Of a stretch of 64,000 nt of DNA, positions 23,081-33,615 are shown in pieces. Where the stretch lies: contig CM032131.1 of NCBI GenBank assembly GCA_018894105.1, positions 18,209,578 to 18,273,577 of the forward strand, written 5' to 3'. Every line of letters begins with the position of its first letter. Position 1 is the stretch's first letter. The stretch comes from Jacaranda mimosifolia. Lineage: Eukaryota; Streptophyta; Magnoliopsida; Lamiales; Bignoniaceae. The notes beneath the pieces are model-generated. The model did no database searches. It was given only the letters and a program-made list of their open reading frames with translations, and was not told where the DNA came from. The position numbers were made by a program, and so were the translations under genes.

Positions 23081-25160
23081 GATGGCAAACCATTCTGGTT
23101 TTCGTCCCTATTCCATCGACCGAGGTAGGGACAAATTCCCCGACCTATTAGACATGCTTGCTAGCTGACCAGTATCTGACCACCTTATCAGTTGGTCATC
23201 AGTTTATGGCTACCCCAGGCCTTCCTCCCACACAAAGCCATAATATTCCTCCCTCGTCCTCTTCTGCTGTTGTAAGGTCATCCATATATTGTTCCCTACA
23301 CCTACACTAACAGCACCATTATTCATCCTTGTCATCGTCCACTTCACCTACAGGCACTCCATCACCATCCATCACTCAACTTGACAGTCAGTCATTCCTC
23401 AATGCTCCACTCGACCATTCCACATAAGCAACAACATCATCCCAAGAAGTTGATTCTTCAGTCGGCTAGACATTGGACGATAGGGGATCAGAGCCCCCAT
23501 CCCATAATTCTGGCAGGGTATACTTGCCTTGAGAGACGCTACGAGTGAGTTTGAATTATTATATAAATATAATTTTATTGTTGTTTTAATAATTATATAT
23601 TGATGTTAAGAATTATTTCATGCAAGTATTCATACTCGCTCGATGGTACCAAGTCTTGATGAGGGTGATCAAGAGCAAGGTACAGGAGCCTTATAGGACT
23701 TGGTCGGATATCCCTTAGGCCCTTTGAGACTTGATGTTCAGGGAGTGGAAAATATATGAATATTATTAATATATTTACTTTTACAAATTAAGTATGTCTA
23801 TGTATTGTAAGTATACTAATTGATTTTCTGTTATTTCACATAGAAACGTCACTTGGGACTCCCAGCACAAGGACCATTTTTAGAGGACCTTTGACACTAG
23901 AGAGGGTCATCGACTAAGTGATATGTATGGCCATGCATGAAAGACGGGCAAGAGGCTTGAGTGGATTGTCGAAGACATTTGGACTGCCCTATGCCGGCAC
24001 TGGTAGTTCGAAGATTTTCAGAAGAAGTTCGTGCAGGTGAAAAAGAATTGGGCTTCTGAGACCCGTGAATCCCTTCATATCGAAGGGATTATATTCATCG
24101 GGACACATGCTGAGTGTCTAGTAAGTTTCCTAACTTTTAGTCTTTAGTAAACTTAAATATATAATATTTGTTACTTTCTATTATGTTTGTAATCTTTGCA
24201 TGACATGGTTGATGGGGAATCGTTGATGTCCTTCCTATTTGTTATTCCTTTATATTTCGGTTGATGGGAAAGTATTAGTGCCCTTCCTATTTGTTATTCA
24301 TTTATATTTTGGTTGATAGAGAAAGGTTGCTGCCCTTCCCAAATTATAATGTGTTATCATTTATTTGGTTATTGATGAGCTTTTATTTTTTTGGTAAAGA
24401 TCAATTTTATGGGAGATTTGCCGATTTTTTTTCTTCTTATAATCATTGTAGTTTAGCATTATATATATAACACACTTAGGTCAACTCTTGTTCTCTATAT
24501 AGGCTTGGGAGTTACATAGGCCCCCAACGGCGGATGAGGTTTTTGCTCGTATCCATTAGAGTTGGGCCGATAAAAGTTGGGTGGATGAGAAAGCAAAGAG
24601 AGCTGTTGTATGTTTATTACATATGACATAAAATCATTTTAGTTACATTATATTGCATTCATATATTTATTTCTATACTTTGCAAGAGAGCTTCTAGAAG
24701 GCGTTATAATCTCTATTTCAGCCAGAAGGTATTGGGACCAGCGCAAAGACCCAACATTCTTAGGTTGAGTTGTAAACTCAAACTATTGGTGGCCCCAACA
24801 AAAAGGGGCAGGTTTATGGATTGAGCTACCAATAGTTGCCTCTGACCAACGTGCCTCAAAAGGAACCTGGTGCATTAGCTACAGCCCTATTGAAGGCATG
24901 CTTAAAGGCCTGCTTATGGGCCGGTATCAATGATATGAGAAGCATGTCTCGGATTAGTTGGGCGCAATGTAGAATTTGATCTCTTAGCTAGTCATGTAGA
25001 GAGATGCTTTATCAGGTTCTCGTGACCCGCCCCCGCCCCCACCAAACTACCACCACCAGCTTCAACTGCAACAGAACGATCATGACCAGCATCAATATGG
25101 CACCGAGAAGGATGACTATTTCGACTTCGATGATGATGTTGATGCTTGCGGCCACTAGAT
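23081..25160 (+). pseudogene. CACTA-encoded Ptta/En/Spm (Transposase_24-type) protein remnant
   Basis: A start at 23081 (MANHSGFRPY) follows a plausible 3' splice site. The core exon at about 23844-24120 reads DMYGHA, then WIVEDIWTALCRHW, FEDFQKKFVQVKKNWASE and HAECL. It continues at about 24503-24606 with AWELHRPPTADEVFARIH and WVDEKAK, and at about 24770-24850 with GGPNKKGQVYGLSYQ. This order is that of the plant transposase family Ptta/En/Spm, the TnpA-like DNA-binding partner of CACTA elements. Stops occur in several exons (after CRHW, after IH, after SYQ), so it is dead. The catalytic TnpD-type transposase is absent from the element. Confidence 0.7.
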
Positions 25161-25599
25161 AGGATTTTTTTTGTTGGCTTTGTGATTACAAATTATAACT
25201 TTAAAATTTATATTTATAAAATTATGTTTTGTTTTAAATTATTGTTCTATTTATTCCTAATTTTTTTGTATTAAAATCGTATGTTATTTTATATACAAGA
25301 CGTGTCAACAGGTTACAGGTGTAATTAGATAAACTTTATTCAAAATATTTTTAAAAAAATAATAAATTTTTGATGGAAAGCCAAGGGCCTTCTGATGAAA
25401 ATAGTTATAAATAATAATTCTAATAACTATCCATCATAAATTCGTCTAAATTTTGTAGGAAAACATACAAAATAAAATAAAAAAATAAAAAACCAATAAA
25501 AAAATTGACATAAGAGTGTCGAAAAATTTTCCAATGGTTTGTGCGCAACAAAAATTTGACAGTTTGGCACTATCAAAACTCCAATACAAAGTCGATGGA

Positions 25600-26775
25600 A
25601 ATCCATTGGAAAATTTTATGACGAAAGCTTCAGTTGAAAATCAAATGGAAAATAATTTACAGCCAAGTTTTTCCAACGAGAAAAATTCTGTTGGAGATCT
25701 ATTGGTAATTTGTCATTTCATCGAAAGCTATCGGGAAATTTCATTAGAAATGACGAATTTTTTTTACACAGTATATGAAAAAATTTAATAATACAAACTA
25801 CTCAAGTCTTAACTCACCCTCAACATGTTTTTACCGATGCAATAGTACTCAGATATCGAGTATGCCACTCCTTATGTTTCGAACATATAGGCAACTAGGT
25901 TATCCTGCCAATCATTCGACTCCATCGAACTCTCAATTGATTCAATGTAATCAGCATCCATATGATTAGGTAGGTTGTTATGACCATTCAATATGTCCAG
26001 TTTGAATGGATCAGTAGCCATATGCATACATATAAAATTATGCAAAAGTACACATACTAAAATTATCATATTATATATTTTGATAGAGTAAAAAATAGTG
26101 CTCTCAAAACACCAAATGCTCTCTCAATAGCATTGCGTGCCCTAACATGTTGCATGTTAAAATATTTGCAAGGGTTTTGAGGAACAAAAGCTCCATCTTA
26201 CCAGTTATCAAAGTGATACCTGGTGCCTTGATAAGAAGTTAAAAAACATCACAGTTGGTATAACCAGCATCACATATATAATATTTTTCTAAATAAAAGA
26301 AAAAGAGGACGACATTAGTTTAGGCAGATCTTTTTCAAATAAGATAATAAAAGGACAATAATTTGATTGAGTTAGTCATATACCAATAGGTATCTTTAGG
26401 CCGTGTGGTTTATTTAGCATAATGTAAAACCCTGTTGTACTCAACTGAGCCCTCCCATTCGACAAGTACATAGATAAAATTCATATTACGGTTGCAAATG
26501 CCGAGAACATTTATTGATACATCTTCTTTATTCCTATATTGATTTTATTTGCTTGATGATACACGAACTTCTGTATAGGTGCTGTTAACAGTCCCAAGAT
26601 AATCATATTTAATAAAAATCCATCAGACTGGAAATCAGATGGAAAATAATTTGCGATGAGGGTTTCTCCGACAAGAAAAATTTCATCGAAGCTCTACTGG
26701 CAATTTGTTGTTCCGTTGAACATTTGTCGGAAGCCTCAAAAAATTTCATTGGAAATGACAGATTTTTCTTACACA
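25600..26775. repeat. Tandem duplication of a CACTA-end/Harbinger junction
   Basis: The segment at about 25640-26610 (CACTA 3' subterminal sequence followed by part of the Harbinger transposase) recurs starting at about 26611: both copies contain CAAATGGAAAATAATTT or CAGATGGAAAATAATTT, then AAATGACGAATTTTT or its near-copy, then AAAAATTTAATAATACAAAC. The duplication therefore happened after the two elements were joined. The junction lies near 26610, where the first copy's CATATTTAATAAAAA runs directly into the second copy's TCCATC. Confidence 0.65.
25870..26610 (-). pseudogene. PIF/Harbinger transposase, truncated duplicate
   Basis: Minus-strand frames read in order: DYLGTVNSTYTEV, VLGICNRNMNFIYVLVEWEG with YNRVLHYAK, YYICDAGYTNCDVF, YQGTRYHFDNW, then NPCKYFNMQHVRARNAIERA with FGVLRALF, and finally VCVLLHNFI at about 26060. 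These are the DDE nuclease blocks of PIF/Harbinger transposases. The first catalytic aspartate position (normally I-D-G-T-H) reads V-N-S-T-Y, while the second aspartate (C-D-A-G-Y) and the glutamate (A-I-E-R) remain. Stops and frameshifts are present. The N-terminal third is missing compared with the copy at 26850-28350. Confidence 0.75.
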
Positions 26776-26849
26776 ATATATGGAAAAATTTAATAATACA
26801 AACTACTCAAGTCTTAACTGACTCTCAACATGTTTTTACTAATGTAGTT

Positions 26850-28350
26850 ATACTCAAATATTGAGTGTGCCCCTCTCCATGTTTCGAACATGTTGGCAAC
26901 CAAGTTATCCTACCAATCATTCCATTCCATCGAACTGTCAATTGATTTAATGTAATCAATATCCATATAATTAGATAGGTTGGCATGACCATCCAATACA
27001 TCTAGTTTGAACATAATAGCTATTTGTATATTCTAATACAGTAAAATGTAGTGCTCTCAAAACACCAAAATCTCTCTTAATAGCATTGCATGCCTTAACA
27101 GTCTTCCTGGCATGGGGCCACCGGTTCAGGCTCTCTTTGCATTCTATACACACCTAAAAAGAAAAAGAATATATCTAGCAGCCTTGAAGCGGCATGACAT
27201 TACATCATCTTACGTCTATGGTATAGTAGAATGATATCCATCATATTTACTACCGTTCATTATCTGGGCATTCATTAGCTTTAGCCCTCTGACTTTTACT
27301 ACCCCAGTTCTGTTCCTGGGCCAGGCGGGATATTTATTGAAAGGCTTGAATGAAGAGGTAGGGGACAGACTGAGCTAGACTAACAGGCACAGGACTTATT
27401 GGCTTAGTTTAGTTAACGACCGAGAAAGCCCTTAAAAATGTGCACAGAGTTAGTTGCTTGTCATCGATAGATTGGACATCCGGCTCAAAAGCACGATCCA
27501 AGTCAGCCTTAAATCCTTCATCGGGACAGCAATCATTTAAGTGCAAGCGAGGAAATATTTATCTGATCATGTTGAAGTATGTGTAAGGGTTTTGAGGAAC
27601 CAAGGCTCCATCTTACCAGTTATCGAAATTATAATTGGTGCCTCGATAAGGAGTTAAAAAACATCACTGTTGGTATAGTTAGATATTCTTCAAATAAGAT
27701 AATAAAAGTACAATAATTCGATTGAGTTGGTCACATACCAATAGGTACTTTTAGGCCGTGTGGTTTATTTAGCATTATGTAAAACCCTGTTATCCTTAGT
27801 TGAGCCCTCCCATTCAGCAAGTACATAGACAAAATTTATATTATGGTTGCAAACGTCGAGAACATTTACTGATACATCTCCTTTCATATTGCTATATTGA
27901 GTTTGTTCGCTTGATGATACAGGAACTTCTATATAGGTGTCGTTAAAAACCCCAAGACAATCATATTTAATAGAACTAAATAAATTCATAATACTTATTA
28001 TTTAAATATATGTACCTTAAAGCAACTCCAAGTTTTATTCATGCAATCACCATTGACAGGGTGAGGCTCCACAAAGAGCAGTAGGCTAATCTTTGTTTAT
28101 TTGAAATGCTTGCTAACAATATGATTAGATCTTTTGAAATCGTGCTTCATAATCATATTCTTCTTATGATGGGCAAGAATTAACATGAACATGGCTACTT
28201 CTCAAAAATTCTTACAAACTTCTTATCATGCAAGTCTCTTACATGCTCAATAAATAGCAAAGTCTCCAAGATGAATTTCTATCTATTTGTAGATTGTCCA
28301 AAAAAACTAGCCATTCATATCCACAATTTCTCCCATGTGTTTTACTTGGT
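26850..28350 (-). pseudogene. PIF/Harbinger transposase, near full-length but broken
   Basis: Read on the minus strand, about 28230-28160 contains a decayed VAMFMLILAHHKKN block, followed by KTWSCFK, then DCLGVFNDTYIEV at about 27960, VSVNVLDVCNHNINFVYVL and WEGSTKDNRVLHNAK, and, past an insertion, KACNAIKRDFGVLRALHF at about 27100. This is the usual order of the PIF/Harbinger DDE transposase. The first catalytic aspartate is replaced by asparagine (F-N-D-T), a change shared with the duplicate copy, and the glutamate of the A-I-E-R motif is lysine here. A 467-bp foreign block interrupts it. It is clearly inactive. Confidence 0.75.
27105..27571. other. 467-bp insertion of unlike composition inside the Harbinger pseudogene
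   Basis: Comparison with the duplicate copy shows where the sequence leaves the transposase (after CCTTAACA at 27104) and rejoins it (before GTTGAAGTATG at 27572). The inserted block is visibly richer in GC than its neighbours, has no inverted ends and no clear target duplication. I recognise no gene in it. An organelle (mitochondrial) origin is possible from the composition only; it could also be filler copied from elsewhere in the nucleus. Confidence 0.55.
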
Positions 28351-28399
28351 CGGGTATATTTGAAATTGCACTCCATCTCTTATGGACTCTACGTATACA

Positions 28400-29890
28400 A
28401 CCCTATCTCCTAAATTGTGAGTAGTATGAATGAATAAGCAAACGCGTGCAAACAATTGTGTGGAGCACGCATGTGTAGATCCATATCGATATACAAATTT
28501 TAATGTCCCAATTCATGCCAACATCTAACAATTTAATCCTAAAACCATGCCAACTTAAAGTGATCAAATAAGAAATTGATAAGTGATAGATTTCATGACT
28601 ATAGATATGAATGTAAGTTGGTCTTACATAAATGAACAAGGTCAAATTAATGCAAAGGTTAACATTCATACTCACATAAAGGCATTACTAGGTTCCCTAT
28701 AATAAGGAATACAATATTATATTCTGCTGCAAAAAGAATAATAATTTTAGCATAATTCAATATTTACACTACAACAAAAAATAAACATAGCCCATTCATA
28801 TTCTAGAATATAAGTCAAATTAACCATGTAGATATGCACATAGTGTTGCTTTATGTGTTGCACATTAAATTTATAAATGAAGCCCAAAAGTAAAACAAAT
28901 AGTTGTATCACAATGCTATTGAGATAAACATACCACCGAATTACATAGTCATCAGCTTTCTACCGACACATGAACACAAACAGAATGTCTAAAATAATAC
29001 TATTGATCATGTACTTAAATAGAGAATAATTGTTAAAACATAGATGATAGAATAATATTATATTTATGTGCATTAAATATAAAGAAAAAAATGCATTAGA
29101 TACTAGGAGCTCAACATGTTCACTTTCATATGTTACTATTCTTTGTGTAAGGAATATTGAACTAAGAAGCTCTACTCATATCAACTAGATGAGAGGCAAG
29201 TGCTGGCCAAAATGTATTTTTTTTTTATTATTTATTAAACTATCACGACAATATTTTGCCTCGAAAAGAACATAAAAATGAAGCGTATTATATTATGCAA
29301 GTAATAATTATATCTAATTATATTAAATTGAAGGGAATATCAAGCACTTTAATTAGGACAAATAGTTTCTTTTTAAAGATCAAATAAATATTTTGTTGAA
29401 AATAAACATACAATTTTATGGAGTTTAATTAAGTAGTAATTAGCATTTGCACATGCCAAATTTATGTTACCAAAATATATTGATTGTAACATGTATGAAC
29501 TAGTGGCGGTCTTTACCGGCATAATCTAATTTAATAGGGTACTCTTTTATTCCTTTTTTATTCCACTAATAAGAAGCATTAATTTAATAGAATAAAGTAA
29601 GATACCCATAAAGTTTTACTTCAAACATAGTTCTTTCTAAAAAGGGGAACACAAAACCAATAACATTATATAAAGGAAGATTTGCAGCAAGCTTTTGAAA
29701 CCTACATTGATTTTTGCAAAGAATTTATACACATTCTCTAATACAGTCAAATTTAAACTTCACAAGAACAATGCATAAGTTAGTACAACAGCTCGATTAA
29801 AAACCTAAACAACGAGCAAATTTTCCAAAAAATTAATTGTCACTCCAGCACAACTGCGTCCAAATGATGGTCGGTTAAATTTGGCCACCA
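28400..29890. other. AT-rich non-coding region
   Basis: No gene is supported. A CACTACAACAAAAAA string at 28767 resembles a CACTA terminus but no other element feature follows. The 90-codon minus-strand frame at 28403-28675 has no family motif. Confidence 0.4.
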
Positions 29891-29902
29891 GAAAAAAAAA
29901 AA

Positions 29903-30345
29903 GGCAAAATTGCAAAATTGGTCCCGTACATATGGCTCTCTAGCAATTTAGGACTTTATGTTTTTGGACCGCGAAATTGGTACATCAACTTCTGATATTT
30001 GGCAATTTAAGGACAAATTGGGCCCAATTCTCACCCACCACTAGCCTGAGCTTACGTGGCACGTGATTTGGCACCGCATGGCACCTTGTCAGCTAGAACA
30101 TCTTTCTCTCTCTTGAGTGGCATAAGGTTTGGCAATTCCTCTTACCACGTCAGCACAACTCCACTTCCCAAAAAAAAATAATGAAAAAGAACATAAAAAC
30201 AGAAAAAAATAAATTTATATATAAAACACCGAAAAACAAATACATAAAAAAAAAGCAAAAAAATAAAAAATGGATAAATCTTGAAAAATATATATATAAT
30301 TATATATTCACATATATACACACAATAAATTTATTATTTATTAAT
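29903..30345 (+). repeat. Left terminal inverted repeat of the outer MULE-like element
   Basis: It is inverted relative to about 46235-46674. Shared landmarks in order are TTAGGACTTTATGTTTTTGG, ACAAATTGGGCCC, CACGTCAGCACAACTCCACT, TATAAAACACC and GGATAAATCTTGAAAAATAT. Confidence 0.8.
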
Positions 30346-33300
30346 GAATTTAATATATTTATATATACACCCCCAACCCCAACCCCTCGTTACCCCAAGC
30401 CCCCACGGCTAACATGGCCAGCGCCACACTGGCCACTGTCGTCACGTCCAGCTGGCCGCTGGCCAGTGGCCATTTAATACATATATACACCCTTATCCCC
30501 AACCAAATCCTCCCCCCCGCCCCTAACACCTGTTACCCCTAGTGTAGCACCCTCTCTTGGGACAACACCCAAGTTGAGGCGCCACTTAATTCCATCTTAA
30601 AATATAATTCAAATGATAGTTAGGGAATTTGAAATTTAACCAACTCAAAGGAGATAGCAACCTACACTAAACCAAAAGATCGCTACATGGAGCGTAATAT
30701 ATACAACCAGGTATCTTAGGTCCCATACAAACATTCATAGAACAACTCTGATATAGCTGTCTCGATCAGGTGTAGACTCTATATATAACCATAATACCTA
30801 ATCTATCAAAAAATGACTTCCAACTAAAGCGTGAGCCTCTTCTCCTCACTTGGACCTATCTAGGAAAAGAATAAAGAATAGCAAAGAGAGTAAGTCTTAA
30901 GGACTCAGTGAGGGATAAAGCAAAGCAACAGGATTCAAGGAAAACCATTGAGATACAATAATCAACAAACAAATTCGGTAATAAGCAAGACTTTTCAATA
31001 TGAACAAAATTCGGTTATAAGCTAGAATTTTTAACATGATCAACAGAGTACATGACACATATGATATCGAACTTAATAGACTGTTGGTCATTCCAACCTG
31101 ATTACTCCCAAATAAATCATGATTTCTAGTACCGGGCATTGGTACAGTATAAACAATATTTTCTTATTGCTCCATTGATTGGGCACTCAGCTCAGCGTGT
31201 AACAACTTGATTATATGACATGGCCAGTCACATGCCAAATCCCGTCACTCATAGTTTGCTACTTTCAACTATCTATAAGTCAGGATCATAGGTGGGTACT
31301 AGCTGTAAGACCTGTACCTGTCGGTCCATTCTGCCCGACCGTCTTTCGGACGTAGTCCCTTTCACATGGCGTCCCTACTGGTGATAAACGCTCATGGCGT
31401 CCCATGAGTTGATAACTGCCCATGTCTTCCCATGGGTTGATAACCACCCATGTCTTTCCATAGGTCGATAGAATATAATGCCAACAGATAAGGATGTAAC
31501 CTTTTAAAACAATAAACACGAGTATGACCAAATAAAGTCTTGAAGAGGTCTAGGATTGAAATCCAGAGGTGCTAACGGGGACAAACTCAAGAGGGGCCCC
31601 CAATGGACATGCCCTGTCAACTAGCATGGCTCTTTGCTCTGGAACAGACTCAAGAGGGGCCCCCACTGGACATGTCCTATCAACTAGTGTGGCTCTTTGC
31701 TCTACCCGGTACATATTTTATAGTACTAAACGACAAGATATTTAAAAGGGTCAAGATTTTCAACGTTTAATTGCCAACAAGGCAGAACAATTTAACAAAT
31801 ATGCCAACAAGGCGATCAACGATACACTTGAACAAACAAATTGTTTATAAGAAGTTAAAAACTATACTGGCTGGCAAGGCCATTTTAGAATATAAATCAA
31901 AGCATTCCACTGGGATTGGCTTTCAAATAGAGTTTACAAGTTCAGCGTAATTCACAGAGTTCAATTAAAAAATAGTTATTTTCAAGAAAATACGAAAAAA
32001 TACCAAACAATTTCAAATTTAGGAGAACCTCACAGGGTTCGATAATCAATAACAATGATAACAAAAATCAAGACAGATGCCAGATCAGCAGAACCTAACG
32101 ATTTCAACGATAGATATGGAATAAACTCATACAAGCGAGAACCAATTGACAAATCTCTCACATGGGTAACAATAATTAACAGAATGCGGTAATCAATTCA
32201 ATACCAACCCTCACAAGGGTTTATCAAGAAAATTCGATAGATACAAGAGTGCCAGATTGGTGGATCCTCACCTTATCAACCTCAGCAATGAAGTCAAAGC
32301 TTATTGATCTTCAAGGCCCAATCCTCCGTCACCTATCCAAAATGGCGTATTCAACATCAAAATGCCTATATCATTCCTTAAATAATAACTAAACTATTTA
32401 CATATTAATGCCGATTGTTTCCCAACTAATATAATAGTTTAAGGCTCGATTCCGAAAATATCGTAAGGGCAATATGCTTATGTCCCTACAGTATGAACAA
32501 TGGATTTTATTTGTTCCAAACTACTGATCACTTCTTGAATTATTAGCTCAAACTCATTTCCAGTTATTCAGTTGGAATTTCTCACATTCTCTAATAATAG
32601 TACGGGTTAATTACACTTTGCCATCCAAACTATTCGATTTTTTACACTTTGCCTCCTAAACTTTTTTTCTTTATACTCTACATCTAAACTTTGATTTTTT
32701 TTACACGTTGGCATATAATGGCATTTCTGGTGGAATATGCCACCGTGATTCCATCACATGCGACGCACGCATGGTAAATTGGTTCGCATAATCTGATAAA
32801 ATGAATTAATAAAAAAAATGCGAAAGCTTCACTCGGATTTCTCACTTCACTCCAAATTTAGGGTAGATTTCTCACTTCTCACTTCACTTCAAATTTGGGC
32901 TTATTCAGATTTCAAAATCAAATCTAACATTGATAATTTTTCATTTGTTCGTGTGAATGCTTCAATGGTTTAGGAAATTCGCAATGAGACTAAGGGGAAG
33001 TTGCGAAGTGGACGACTGGCTCCACATTACGGTATGAAAATTTAAGTTTTAATGTTAATTGAATGTGTTGGGTATTAGCTGAATGTGTTGGGTATTGGTT
33101 AAATTTAAGTTTTTATGATACATATGATTGTAATTTCTTAATTTTTATGCAAGTTATGTCTGATTTGTTTTGGGCAGTGGGACATTGCATGTTGGGTAAT
33201 ATTGGTTTAAATGTAATGGGACATTTAGAGTATTTTCGTATTGATTTTATCCCTACTTTTTTTGTAATTATTTCTAGATTTTATATTTTTTTGGCATCTT

Positions 33301-33615
33301 GTACTTTTTATTGAGATGGGACCACTTTCTGAAATTATGTGTTCTCCTTTTTTGCTTTTCATTTTTTATTTCATGTTGGATGGACCACATGCTAGCCGCT
33401 GGGCAGCATTTATTGATATATGTGGAGTGGAGACACAAGCAGAGAGATACTTTGTCTATGCTTTTGGTGTCTGTTTTTTTGTCTCCATATGAATTGTTTA
33501 TCTTTTTTTGATTGTCTGCCACATGAATTTTTTATAGTTATTAGATTATTAAACATAAACTGATTAATTTTTTTTCCACACACCAGGTCCTAATTCTGAC
33601 AAATTTACTATAAGA

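Larger units (their letters stand above)
20789..25770 (+). mobile_element. CACTA (En/Spm) transposon, 3' terminus eroded
   Basis: The left terminus is CACTACAAAAAAAATATA at 20789. It is followed by subterminal DNA rich in short repeats of the GATGGAAA/TTTCCATC type, which reappear at 25370-25765, as expected for transposase-binding subterminal repeats of this superfamily. Between them lies a multi-exon Ptta/En/Spm-type coding remnant. A matching inverted TTTTTGTAGTG end was not found; the best candidate is the T-run ending at about 25768, followed by ACACAG. The second copy of this end at about 26605-26775 belongs to a tandem duplication. Confidence 0.7.

Noticed and set aside
28767..28781. 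CACTACAACAAAAAA resembling a second CACTA terminus
   Set aside because: No subterminal repeats, no partner end in the right orientation and no coding remnant follow; it may be chance.
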